Below, one piece after another: positions 14,878 through 23,389 of a stretch of DNA of 31,798 nucleotides; the first letter of the stretch is position 1; each line of letters opens with the position of its first letter. The stretch spans positions 1-31,798 of the IMG/VR virus record IMGVR_UViG_3300032293_002078. One strand, written 5' to 3'. This DNA is from a virus. A program made the translations under genes and the position numbers. The notes below the pieces were generated by a model, which was not told the DNA's origin, did not search any database, and worked only from the letters and a program-made list of their open reading frames with translations.

Positions 14878-17649
14878 ATGGGAAACCTTACGGGAAATGT
14901 ATTTGATGATGGAGTTATTAATCAAATTCAAGCTAGACAAACTTTTTTAGGAGCACGATATAAAACAGATTCTAATCTTATTTATGGTAACAATACTACT
15001 TCTTTTTTAAGATTAGCATCCTCAGTTAATGTAGAAGCCCCCCAATTAAAAGAAAGAGATCTTAGTGAAAATCTCTTTGGAGATTTACTTTCAAAATCAT
15101 GTGTTTTATTTGGAGGAACTGTAGGGATTGATGATACATTAAATCCTAAATTTAAATTTGGAATTGTAGATAATGGAGGAAGTGGAGTTTTTGATTATGT
15201 AAGTACAATTGCGGCTTACGGGTGGGGAGGTATAGATAAAGGTTTTGCTCCTATGCCATCTGTAGAATCAGCAGATGTAGGTTTTCATAATAGAGGAGCT
15301 ATTGCTAAAGCATCTGTAAAAATTAAAGTTTATTCACTTCAACAACTCCAAATATTTGATTTATTATATTTTAGAATTGGTTATTCTATGCTTTTAGAAT
15401 GGGGTCACAACATTTGGTTAGATAATGATGTAGATCCTATAAAAAACCCAAATCCAATTAATACAAGAACCCAATTTATAACTAAACCATTTGAAAAATT
15501 TTTTACAAATGGATCTACTCAACAAGACATCATAAAATCAATTCACGAACAAAGAAAAGATGATAATTACAATTATGATGCTATGTTAGGTAAAGTAACT
15601 AATTTTACATGGACATTTAATGATGATGGTACTTATGATATAGAGTTAAAATTAGTTGGTTTAGGAGATATAATTGAATCTTTAAAAATTAATAAAAGTA
15701 ATATCATCACTAACAACGTACAAGATTCAAAACTTGCCATTTCAAAAGAAGCGCAAAAAAAAATAGATGATGAAAAGAAAAAAGCAGAGGAAGCTAAAGC
15801 CAAGATTAATACAGGTGCAAACGCTACAGATGCTTCAGTTTCTTTAAAAGATAAATTATCTAGAGCTAATGCAGAGATAGATCGTCTTCAAAAGGCTCTT
15901 AAACCAGCTATTAATAATATTATATCACAAACATACTACGAGGCTGCTGGATTATTTAATAAATTAACTTTAACTGAAGATAAAACAAACAACTCCTCCA
16001 TTTATAAAATTTTAGGTAAAATTTATATTACTGATCCTAATCCGGCAGGAGAATCAGCACTATTAATATTGAAAAAATTAAAGGGTTATATTAACCATAT
16101 AACACAAGCAGATTTAGATGCCGAAAAGAATGCAAATATACTTACCAAAGCTCAATTGGCCGCACAGGATCAAAAACTAAAGGAACTTGAAATAAAGCAA
16201 CAACAAGTAAATAATAATTTATCAGTTTTAGCTTTATCCCCCGAAACTTCAATTGAAACTAAAAATAAAACCGCTTTAAATTTACAATTATACAATTGGA
16301 GAAGTTTATTAACATCTCAAGGTAACAGTAAAAATCTCTATAAAATAAAATTAACATCTTCTCCTTCATCAGGTGCAAAATTAGACTTAAATTTCTATTA
16401 TGTTAGATTAGGGTATTTATTAGACTGGATTGAAAAAAATCTTTTACTATATGATACTACTAAACCCGTTACCTCTGTACCATCTGAAACAGAGCCAGTA
16501 AACCCCCCACAACAAATTCCGAATGAAGTTTACACAACAATTACCCCATCTCCAGGAAATCCAATGTTTCAAATAGACACGGATAGTGAAACAAATTTTT
16601 GTTTGCGATTCCCAGCACAATTTTCATCAGACCCTAAAGTATGTATTATACCTAGTGAGTATAATAAAGATGGTATTTCCTGGAATATCCTTCCAGCCTT
16701 GAAAGCATATTTTGTTGATGGAAATGAATATGCTGGTAAATTAATGAACTTGTTTGTTAATATAGATTACACAGCAAGGTCTTTAGACTTAAATACGGAT
16801 GCAAATGGTAAATCTAATTTATTTAAATTTTTATCATCCTTACTTGACGGTATAAATGATGCTTTAGGTAATGTAAATAAAATAGAACCTGTTTTTGATG
16901 CCGAAGAAAATAAATTAAAACTTATTGAAGGTAGTAGTTTAGAAAAAGTTGAAGAGTTAGTTAAAAATAAAGAAAAATCAAAGGAAATTAAAATGGGTGT
17001 GTTTCAAGTATATGGTATTGGAACGGATAAATCACCCCAAGGCAGTTTTATAACTAATGTAGATTTTCAAGTTCAATTACCTCCAAACATGGCAGCAATG
17101 GCTACAATTTCAGCCCAAGCTGGGGGTAATATCGTTGGGGAAAACGCTACAGGTCTATCAAAGTTAAATAAAGGACTAACAGATAGAATAATGACTTTTA
17201 AACTAGATAAAGACAGTATTGAAGGTGCAAAAGGAACTGGAGTCTTAGACCCTGCAAAAATTTTTGAAACAAATATTAAAGCAGTAAAGAAATTTGTTGA
17301 TGAATTATATGGAGCTGGAATATACTCAAAAGATACAGTAGATTCAACTAAATCCTCAAATAGAGATGTTGCTCTATATTTAACAGGTAATGATGCTCTA
17401 GATAATAAAATGCCTCCACCATTCTTTATCCCCTTTAATCTTTCTTTAAATATGAACGGACTCTCAGGAATGAAAAATTATGAGCGATTTGCTATTACCG
17501 AAAAAATACTACCTTATAGTTATAGAACAGGAGACCAAGGAGGAGTAATTGATTTTTTAATAAAAGGAATATCCCATACCATTAGTAATAACAGATGGGA
17601 AACTAAAATTGAAAGTCTATCAGTAGGTTCAAATAGAAGAAAAAAATAA
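14878..17649 (+). CDS. Large baseplate hub-like structural protein
   Basis: A 923-residue protein. The N-terminal ~280 residues contain VGFHNRGAIAKASVKIKVYSLQQLQIFDLLYFRIGYSMLLEWGHNIW and FTWTFNDDGTYDIELKLVGLGDIIESLK, a beta-rich pattern of a baseplate hub. Residues ~285-340 and ~405-450 are charged coiled coils (for example KKIDDEKKKAEEAKAKI). The C-terminal end, DFLIKGISHTISNNRWETKIESL, is the classic last strand pair of hub proteins of the gp27/gpD type. An alternative is another large wedge component. It directly follows the gp53-like gene and precedes another structural gene by 14 bp. No lysozyme domain is visible, so any spike or lysozyme must be elsewhere. Confidence 0.6.
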   Translation: MGNLTGNVFDDGVINQIQARQTFLGARYKTDSNLIYGNNTTSFLRLASSVNVEAPQLKERDLSENLFGDLLSKSCVLFGGTVGIDDTLNPKFKFGIVDNGGSGVFDYVSTIAAYGWGGIDKGFAPMPSVESADVGFHNRGAIAKASVKIKVYSLQQLQIFDLLYFRIGYSMLLEWGHNIWLDNDVDPIKNPNPINTRTQFITKPFEKFFTNGSTQQDIIKSIHEQRKDDNYNYDAMLGKVTNFTWTFNDDGTYDIELKLVGLGDIIESLKINKSNIITNNVQDSKLAISKEAQKKIDDEKKKAEEAKAKINTGANATDASVSLKDKLSRANAEIDRLQKALKPAINNIISQTYYEAAGLFNKLTLTEDKTNNSSIYKILGKIYITDPNPAGESALLILKKLKGYINHITQADLDAEKNANILTKAQLAAQDQKLKELEIKQQQVNNNLSVLALSPETSIETKNKTALNLQLYNWRSLLTSQGNSKNLYKIKLTSSPSSGAKLDLNFYYVRLGYLLDWIEKNLLLYDTTKPVTSVPSETEPVNPPQQIPNEVYTTITPSPGNPMFQIDTDSETNFCLRFPAQFSSDPKVCIIPSEYNKDGISWNILPALKAYFVDGNEYAGKLMNLFVNIDYTARSLDLNTDANGKSNLFKFLSSLLDGINDALGNVNKIEPVFDAEENKLKLIEGSSLEKVEELVKNKEKSKEIKMGVFQVYGIGTDKSPQGSFITNVDFQVQLPPNMAAMATISAQAGGNIVGENATGLSKLNKGLTDRIMTFKLDKDSIEGAKGTGVLDPAKIFETNIKAVKKFVDELYGAGIYSKDTVDSTKSSNRDVALYLTGNDALDNKMPPPFFIPFNLSLNMNGLSGMKNYERFAITEKILPYSYRTGDQGGVIDFLIKGISHTISNNRWETKIESLSVGSNRRKK

Positions 17650-17663
17650 AATAAATAGTAATA

Positions 17664-18338
17664 ATGCCATATTATCCAAAATCTAAAATCCAAACCAATT
17701 TATTTTCTAATGGAGAATTTCTTAGATCCTCGGATGCTTCTGTATATATTGGCCCTTATTACAAATTATCTGATGGTAAAAAATATGTAGGAATAAACCC
17801 CCAATCCCTTAGATACCCGGATGAATTACTAGATCTTACAACTCCTGATTCTGCTATAACCTCTGAAATTTATACTCAATTACAAACCTCAACATTAGAA
17901 ACCCCCTTTTTATCTACATATTTACAAAACATAAAAACGGCCCCAACACCTCAAAAAATCCCCACCCCTTTTTATCCTCAACCAACAGATCAAGATTATA
18001 CAACAGGATATTTTGATAGATATTTTGCAAAACAAGTTAATGCTCCTATTTTTATTGAAATTAATCAATCAACCTTCCAAAATCTATCAGAAAATAATGG
18101 TGAATATCTGTGGCAATTATATAATGTAACCTCTATACCTTGGCAAATCTCAGGCAATATAGAAAACATATACAAAACCAATAAAAATTTAGTTAAACTA
18201 GCTGAAAAAAATGATTTTAAAGGTTTAGAATTTTATTTAAAAAATAATTATACTAAATTCTATCAAACCCCAACTCCCTTACCTTTTAGGGAACGTAATG
18301 ATAAAATGGATAACCCATACAGGAGAAAAATTTCCTAA
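17664..18338 (+). CDS. Conserved tail-module protein of unknown function
   Basis: A 224-residue protein. The N-terminus MPYYPKSKIQTNLFSNGEFLRSSDASVYIGPYYKLSDGKKYVG resembles a small beta domain present in structural proteins of many environmental T4-like phages (pattern YYPKSxIxTNLxTxGxEF ... YxGxYxxxxDGxxYxG). A Pro/Thr-rich linker (~85-110) is followed by FYPQPTDQDYTTGYFDRYFAKQVNAPIFIEIN and a C-terminal helical part with EYLWQLYNVTSIPWQISGNIENIY. It is the last gene of the tail block; the gap after it carries a different promoter type. Probably a virion protein, but its place in the particle is unknown. Confidence 0.65.
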   Translation: MPYYPKSKIQTNLFSNGEFLRSSDASVYIGPYYKLSDGKKYVGINPQSLRYPDELLDLTTPDSAITSEIYTQLQTSTLETPFLSTYLQNIKTAPTPQKIPTPFYPQPTDQDYTTGYFDRYFAKQVNAPIFIEINQSTFQNLSENNGEYLWQLYNVTSIPWQISGNIENIYKTNKNLVKLAEKNDFKGLEFYLKNNYTKFYQTPTPLPFRERNDKMDNPYRRKIS

Positions 18339-18342
18339 TTTA

Positions 18343-18376
18343 AATTTGGAATTCTAAATTCTAATTTGTATATTAT
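18343..18376 (+). promoter_or_regulatory. Host-type promoter AATTTGG-N19-TATATT before DNA polymerase
   Basis: AATTTGG at 18343-18349, then 19 bases, then TATATTAT at 18369-18376, with the ATG at 18394. It fits the Bacteroidetes -33/-7 promoter and shares exact spacing with sites at 20321, 29067 and 31368. Confidence 0.65.
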
Positions 18377-18393
18377 CAAAATAAATTAAGGTT

Positions 18394-19674
18394 ATGTTTT
18401 GGTTAATAGAAACACAAGAACAAATAAATTATCTTCAACAAAGCAACTTTAAAGAAGTTTTTATAGAGATAATCCCCCACCATGATAAAGTACACCCTGC
18501 TTTAAATAATATTTCTTTAGTATATTTTAGACCAGTTACCGCCTCTAAAGGATTTATGATATGTCTTGATCATAGTGAAACCTTAAGCATCAACAATCCA
18601 GTAGTAAATGAGTTATTAACGTCAGTTGAGTGTCTATGGGTGCGAGATAAGAAAAATGCATTATACTACTTTCAAATTAAGAGCTTGCGCGATATAAACA
18701 TACTCACTCCTCCGTATATACAAGAACAAACCCAAGCACACACATATTTTTATAACAAGTATCCGGAAAATCTAAAAATAAATAAAATTATTCCGGTAGT
18801 TAAACACTATGAGTATTGTGAAAATATTTATAATAAAACAAAACAACATTTTACACAAGATGTACCTCAACATTTTGACTTTTATAACAATAAATCAACG
18901 ATTGCATTTTTTGGAATCGAAAAAAACGGAATAAACATAAATGAAACAGTTTTTAATCAACATTTTCCCCAAATTAACCCTTTGTACTCCATTAGGGATA
19001 ACAAAATATATACCAACTATAACTTATTTACAACTACACGTAGACCAAGTAACACTTTTAATGGTCTTAATTTTGCGGCATTAAATAAAGAAAGTGGAGC
19101 TAGAAAAAGTTTTATACCAACCGGTAAATTTATTGAGTACGATATTAGTGCTTATCATCCTAACCTTGCTGCTCGTTTAGTTTCTTTTGATTTTGAGGGA
19201 CAAGACGTTCATCAAATATTTGCGGATATGTATGGTACAAGTTATAAAGAAGCTAAAGAACTTACATTCAAACAACTATATGGAGGAGTATTTAAAGAAT
19301 ATGAACACCTAGAATTTTTCCAAAAAATAAAGAAATTTATTGATAACAACTGGAATGAATTTAATAATATAGGAGAAATTAAAGTACCAATTTCAGGCTA
19401 TAGCTTTAAAAAAAGCGAGTTAGAAAACATGAATCCACAAAAGTTGTTTAATTATATATTACAAAATTTGGAAACATCAATGAATGTTTGTATATTAACG
19501 GCGTTAAATAAATTACTAAAAGGGAAAAACACTAAATTAGTATTATATACTTATGACAGTTTTTTACTAGATTATGACGAAAGTGAAAATTTATTAAAGG
19601 ACATAGAAGATATTTTTAAAAGTAAAAAATTACAAATAAAGATTAAACATGGAACAAGCTACGATTTTGAATAA
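18394..19674 (+). CDS. Compact family-A DNA polymerase, exonuclease domain degenerate
   Basis: A 426-residue polymerase of the Pol I family. Residues ~1-160 occupy the place of the 3'-5' exonuclease but lack the expected DxE (FIEIIP at 23-28 instead) and the later catalytic Asp, so proofreading is probably absent. FFGIEKNGININ (~172-183) matches the start of the thumb. Then RRPSN (216-220) and GLNFAAL match the template-binding segment; motif A is EYDISAYHPNL with Asp250; motif B is Lys288-x3-Phe292-x3-Tyr296-Gly297; motif C is TYDSF with Asp388, replacing the usual HDE with YDS. It would copy phage DNA with the gp32, UvsX, helicase and 5' nuclease encoded nearby. T4 itself uses a family-B enzyme, so this is a replacement. 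It overlaps the next gene by 26 bp and has its own host-type promoter. Confidence 0.85.
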   Translation: MFWLIETQEQINYLQQSNFKEVFIEIIPHHDKVHPALNNISLVYFRPVTASKGFMICLDHSETLSINNPVVNELLTSVECLWVRDKKNALYYFQIKSLRDINILTPPYIQEQTQAHTYFYNKYPENLKINKIIPVVKHYEYCENIYNKTKQHFTQDVPQHFDFYNNKSTIAFFGIEKNGININETVFNQHFPQINPLYSIRDNKIYTNYNLFTTTRRPSNTFNGLNFAALNKESGARKSFIPTGKFIEYDISAYHPNLAARLVSFDFEGQDVHQIFADMYGTSYKEAKELTFKQLYGGVFKEYEHLEFFQKIKKFIDNNWNEFNNIGEIKVPISGYSFKKSELENMNPQKLFNYILQNLETSMNVCILTALNKLLKGKNTKLVLYTYDSFLLDYDESENLLKDIEDIFKSKKLQIKIKHGTSYDFE

Positions 19675-20107
19675 TCATCATAATATTTATTGGGAGGAAA
19701 CCCAATTAAATAACACAGATTTGAACAACAAGTTATTTTGTACATTCGTTACAGAAGATATACTAGAAGAAATGGTTTCTAGCATATCAAACACATATAC
19801 GATAATGTATAATAAAATGTTTGTTCTTTTTGTTAAAAGTACAAATGAATATGTTATTACATATAATGTAGATCAAGGAAATGTTAGTAACATTCCTATA
19901 AACACTATTTTAGTACATAGAAAAAAAGAAACCAATACTTTATATACAATCAATGCTTTAAATGATTTAATTAAAAAATTAAATGATGGAGTAGTTGATA
20001 CTAACTTTAGAGTAGATTGGAAACATTATCAAAATTGTATTTTACTTACTCAAGATGGATCTTTTAAACAATTAAATACAAAAGTTTATAAAATTATTGA
20101 TCTTTAA
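19649..20107 (+). CDS. Unknown protein coupled to DNA polymerase
   Basis: A 152-residue protein, start overlapping the polymerase gene by 26 bp, which suggests translational coupling and a replication-linked role. The sequence is beta-rich in the middle (YTIMYNKMFVLFVKSTNEYVITYNV) and ends with INALNDLIKKLNDGVVDTNFRVDWKHYQNCILLTQDGSFKQLNTKVYKI. I do not recognise the family. It has no membrane segment or metal motif. It might be a polymerase accessory or a replacement for a clamp-associated factor, but this is only positional inference. Confidence 0.65.
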   Translation: MEQATILNNHHNIYWEETQLNNTDLNNKLFCTFVTEDILEEMVSSISNTYTIMYNKMFVLFVKSTNEYVITYNVDQGNVSNIPINTILVHRKKETNTLYTINALNDLIKKLNDGVVDTNFRVDWKHYQNCILLTQDGSFKQLNTKVYKIIDL

Positions 20108-20287
20108 ATGACAAACGAACAATACATTAGATTGCGTCTTCTAGATAGAGAAAAATTAGCTGGTATTATTACCGAAGACCAATACATACAAAAATTACAA
20201 GAATACCAAGAGGCTGATAAGTTAGCAATCCAAGCAGAAAACATTGTTGACCAAATCAATAATGATGAAAATATTTCTGATGAATAA
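20108..20287 (+). CDS. 59-residue helical acidic protein
   Basis: This small gene begins at the base after the previous stop (TAA at 20105-20107, ATG at 20108). It encodes MTNEQYIRLRLLDREKLAG then IITEDQYIQKLQEYQEADK and ends in an acidic NNDENISDE. Two amphipathic helices are likely. The abutting position and clean protein-like composition support it as real. Function is unknown; it may partner the preceding protein or gp32. A promoter for the next gene lies just downstream. Confidence 0.65.
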   Translation: MTNEQYIRLRLLDREKLAGIITEDQYIQKLQEYQEADKLAIQAENIVDQINNDENISDE

Positions 20288-20320
20288 AATCATAGAAAAT
20301 TTTTTAAATTAGTCAACTAT

Positions 20321-20354
20321 AATTTGGCATCTCGTTAAATTGTTAGTATATTCA
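20321..20354 (+). promoter_or_regulatory. Host-type promoter AATTTGG-N19-TATATT before gp32 homologue
   Basis: AATTTGG at 20321-20327 and TATATTCA at 20347-20354 are separated by 19 bases, 28 bp ahead of the ATG at 20382. The 94-bp gap is otherwise plain AT-rich leader. Strong independent transcription suits an abundant single-strand binding protein. Confidence 0.65.
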
Positions 20355-20381
20355 CGTTATAAATAATAAATTAATTAAGTT

Positions 20382-21215
20382 ATGGATTTAAATGAAATGA
20401 AAAACAGACTGTCTGCAATGCAGTCAAAACAATCCGGAAAAGGTGGCGGAGAAAAAAAATCTATCTTTTGGAAACCCTCAGTAGGTAAACAAATTATTCG
20501 TGTTGTACCTTCTAAATACAACAAAACCATCCCATTTACAGAAATGTATTTCCATTATGGTATTGGAAAAAATACTATGGTATCTCCTATTAATTGGGGT
20601 GAAAAAGATCCTATTGTAGAATTTTCTAAACAATTACGTACAACTAGTGATAAGGAAAATTGGCGTTTGGCTAAGAAATTAGATCCAAAAATGCGTATTT
20701 TTGCTCCTGTTATTGTTCGTGGTGAAGAAACAGAGGGAATTAAGTTATGGCAATTTGGTAAGGAATTATATATGGATTTCTTAAATCTTGCAGATAATGA
20801 AGATGTTGGTGATTTTACGGATGTAATGATTGGTCGTGATATTACATTAACTACTGTAGGTCCTGAAGTAACAGGTACAAGTTATAATAAAACAACTATC
20901 ATGCCTAAAGTTAAAGAAACTCCATTAGCAGGTGATAAAACAACAATTGAATCATTGTTAGAAAATCAACCTAATCCTATGGATGTATTTAAAAAATATT
21001 CATATGATGAAATGAAATTAGCACTTCAAGAATGGTTAACTCCGGAAGATGAATATGAAGAAGGTTCTATTATTGATGATGAAAAGGAAGAAAAAGCTCC
21101 TTTAATATCTCCTGAAAAAGCATACTCAATTAAAACACCATCTGCTGTTAAGGTAAGCAAAGCAGATAAATTTGATTCATTATTTGAAGAAGAATCAGAC
21201 GATTTACCATTTTAA
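20382..21215 (+). CDS. Single-stranded DNA-binding protein (gp32-like)
   Basis: A 277-residue T4-gp32-type protein coating single-stranded DNA at the fork. The N-terminus (MDLNEMKNRLSAMQSK, then basic GKGGGEKK) corresponds to the cooperativity arm. KSIFWKPSVGKQIIRVVPSKYN and PFTEMYFHYGIGKN begin the OB core, and FGKELYMDFLNLADNEDVGDFTDVMIGRDITLT is a typical central segment. Unlike T4 gp32, there are no cysteines in the core, so the zinc site is missing. Residues from ~225 are an acidic tail ending EESDDLPF, the same type of tip that bacterial SSB uses to recruit partners, whereas T4 gp32 ends differently. It heads the recombination-replication block and is followed 14 bp later by UvsX. Confidence 0.88.
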   Translation: MDLNEMKNRLSAMQSKQSGKGGGEKKSIFWKPSVGKQIIRVVPSKYNKTIPFTEMYFHYGIGKNTMVSPINWGEKDPIVEFSKQLRTTSDKENWRLAKKLDPKMRIFAPVIVRGEETEGIKLWQFGKELYMDFLNLADNEDVGDFTDVMIGRDITLTTVGPEVTGTSYNKTTIMPKVKETPLAGDKTTIESLLENQPNPMDVFKKYSYDEMKLALQEWLTPEDEYEEGSIIDDEKEEKAPLISPEKAYSIKTPSAVKVSKADKFDSLFEEESDDLPF

Positions 21216-21229
21216 TATAAAAAACAAAC

Positions 21230-22312
21230 ATGGCAAAAAGTAAAAAAAGCGAATCGCTAACGGCTGCTCTCTCCTCAGAACTTAGATCTAAATTTGATTT
21301 AACTAAGTTCAAAGAAAAGAAAATGCTAAATTCAAATGTAAAATTTAAAGATCAAAAGTGGATTCCTTTAAGCCCGGCATTCCAGGATGTAACTTCATTA
21401 CCTGGAATTCCAATGGGTCATATTGTACTTCTTAGAGGACATAGTGATACTGGAAAAACAACAGCAATGATTGAGGCCGCAGTTTCCGCTCAAAAAATAG
21501 GTATTTTACCTGTATTTATTATAACTGAAATGAAATGGAACTGGGAACATGCTAGACAAATGGGCCTCCAGGTTAATGAAATTGTAGATGAATCAACAGG
21601 TGAAATTTTAAATTATGAAGGTAATTTTATATATGTTGATCGTGAAATATTACACACTATAGAAGATGTAGCTGCATTTGTTTTAGATTTATTAGATGAA
21701 CAGAAAAAAGGTAATTTACCTTATGATTTATTATTCCTATGGGATTCTATCGGATCAATTCCTTGTGATCTCTCAGTTCGTTCAAATAAAAATAATAATG
21801 AATGGAATGCAGGAGCGATGTCAACACAATTTGGAAATAGTGTAAATCAAAAAATTACATTATCTCGTAAAGAATCATCTCCTTATACTAATACCTTAGT
21901 ATGTGTTAATAAAGTATGGACAGCAAAAGCAGAGGTACCAATGGGTCAACCAAAATTAATGAATAAAGGAGGATTTGCAATGTGGTTTGATGCTACTTTT
22001 GTAGTAACATTTGGTAATATTTCAAATGCAGGTACCTCTAAAATTAAAGCAATTAAAGATGGTAAACAAGTTGAATTTGCTAAACGTACAAATATTCAAA
22101 TTGATAAAAATCACATCAATGGTATCCAGTCAAGAGGAAAAATCATTATGACACCCCATGGATTTATTAATGATACAGACAAAGAACTTAAATCCTATAA
22201 AGACGCACATACAGCCGAATGGGTAAGTATACTTGGGGGTACAGATTTTGACATTTTTGAAGAACAAGATCAATATGAACCCGTAAACATCTTTGCCCAA
22301 GAACCAGATTAA
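21230..22312 (+). CDS. uvsX: UvsX-like recombinase (RecA family)
   Basis: This 360-residue ATPase promotes strand exchange and recombination-dependent replication. Walker A is GHSDTGKTT (70-78). EMKWNWEHARQMGLQV follows, then the Walker B strand DLLFLWDSIGS and DNA-binding loop region NNEWNAGAMSTQFGNSVNQKI, and MNKGGFAMWFDATFVVTF. T4 UvsX has 391 residues, so length is normal. It would load on gp32-coated DNA with help from a mediator (UvsY), which I cannot identify in this window. It ends one base before the 5' nuclease gene ATG, so the two are surely co-transcribed. Confidence 0.92.
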   Translation: MAKSKKSESLTAALSSELRSKFDLTKFKEKKMLNSNVKFKDQKWIPLSPAFQDVTSLPGIPMGHIVLLRGHSDTGKTTAMIEAAVSAQKIGILPVFIITEMKWNWEHARQMGLQVNEIVDESTGEILNYEGNFIYVDREILHTIEDVAAFVLDLLDEQKKGNLPYDLLFLWDSIGSIPCDLSVRSNKNNNEWNAGAMSTQFGNSVNQKITLSRKESSPYTNTLVCVNKVWTAKAEVPMGQPKLMNKGGFAMWFDATFVVTFGNISNAGTSKIKAIKDGKQVEFAKRTNIQIDKNHINGIQSRGKIIMTPHGFINDTDKELKSYKDAHTAEWVSILGGTDFDIFEEQDQYEPVNIFAQEPD

Positions 22313-22313
22313 T

Positions 22314-23354
22314 ATGAAAAAAAAAGAATTACTTAAACTCCTGGACAATTTAGTTGAGGAGCAGGAAACAGTCTCCTCAAATAGATACGATAGAGTACTT
22401 TTAATTGATGGTTTAAATTTATTTTTTAGAAATTTTGCTATGATGAATATCATCAATTCTCAAGGAACACACGTAGGGGGTTTAGGTGGTTTTCTTCGTT
22501 CCTTAGGATCTTTAATTAAACAAATTCAACCTACTGCTGTATTTGTAGTATTTGATGGAATAGGTTCCTCTACAAATAGAAAAAACTTACTCCCCGAGTA
22601 CAAATCAGGACGTAATCTAACTCGAATCACAAATTGGGAAGTATTTGAAAATTTAGAAGATGAAGATGATGCTAAAATTAATCAAATTGTACGAATTGCT
22701 CATTATTTAAAATGTTTACCTGTTAAAACAGTAGCAATTGATAAAGCTGAAGCAGATGATATTATTGCATATTACAGTGATATTCTCCCAAAAACATATA
22801 ATTCAAAATGTTTTATAGTTTCCTCAGATAAAGACTTTATACAATTAGTTAACGATAATGTTATAGTATATAGACCAATAGAAAAAGAATATTATACTAA
22901 AGATACAGTTAAAGAAAAATTTGGAGTATTAGCTGATAATTTTATTCTATATAAAATGTTACTTGGAGATAATTCTGATAAAATCCCAGGAGTAAAAGGA
23001 TTAGGAGATAAAGGATTACTTAAAAAATTCCCAGAACTAGCTGAAAGGGTATTAACATTAGATGAGATCTTTGAAATTGCGGGACAAAAACATAAAGAGC
23101 ATGTAATATATGCTCGTATTGCTTTTGAACGTGACAGACTAGAACAAAATTACAAAATTATGAATTTAAAAAAACCTTTATTAGATGACAATGATAAAGA
23201 ATTTTTAGAAGCATTTGCAGAAGAAGATAATTTAGCTTTGAATACTGGAGCTTTTTTACGATTTTACCAAGATGATGGTTTAGGTCATTTAATCAAAAAT
23301 GTGGATTTTTGGATCAATGATACATTTAAAGTACTAAATAGTTTTAATAAATAA
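22314..23354 (+). CDS. 5'-3' exonuclease / RNase H (FEN family)
   Basis: The preferred ATG at 22314 gives 346 residues; an in-frame TTG at 22293 lies inside uvsX and is unlikely. The acidic metal sites of the FEN family are visible in order: VLLIDGLNLFFRNF (Asp32), VFVVFDGIG, then KAEADDIIAYY, FIVSSDKDFIQLV, and the helix-hairpin-helix entry LLGDNSDKIPGVKGLGDKG. In T4 the equivalent is RNase H, which removes lagging-strand RNA primers. Because the family-A polymerase in this phage lacks its own 5' nuclease domain, this separate protein would supply that activity. It sits between uvsX and the helicase. Confidence 0.9.
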   Translation: MKKKELLKLLDNLVEEQETVSSNRYDRVLLIDGLNLFFRNFAMMNIINSQGTHVGGLGGFLRSLGSLIKQIQPTAVFVVFDGIGSSTNRKNLLPEYKSGRNLTRITNWEVFENLEDEDDAKINQIVRIAHYLKCLPVKTVAIDKAEADDIIAYYSDILPKTYNSKCFIVSSDKDFIQLVNDNVIVYRPIEKEYYTKDTVKEKFGVLADNFILYKMLLGDNSDKIPGVKGLGDKGLLKKFPELAERVLTLDEIFEIAGQKHKEHVIYARIAFERDRLEQNYKIMNLKKPLLDDNDKEFLEAFAEEDNLALNTGAFLRFYQDDGLGHLIKNVDFWINDTFKVLNSFNK

Positions 23355-23389
23355 GTTATATTACATTCACAATTTAAAAAATAAAAGTT

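Noticed and set aside
18394-19674. Family-B polymerase based on DISAYHP resembling the DxxSLYP motif
   Set aside because: The spacing of K288, F292 and Y296-G297 and the RRPSN/GLNF/thumb segments match family A, so the family-B likeness is limited to one motif.
22293-22313. TTG start 21 bp upstream for the 5' nuclease
   Set aside because: It lies inside uvsX; the ATG at 22314 is one base after the uvsX stop and has a clean context.
22130-22456. Minus-strand frame of 108 codons
   Set aside because: It lies across the uvsX/5' nuclease junction, both of which are well-supported genes on the other strand.
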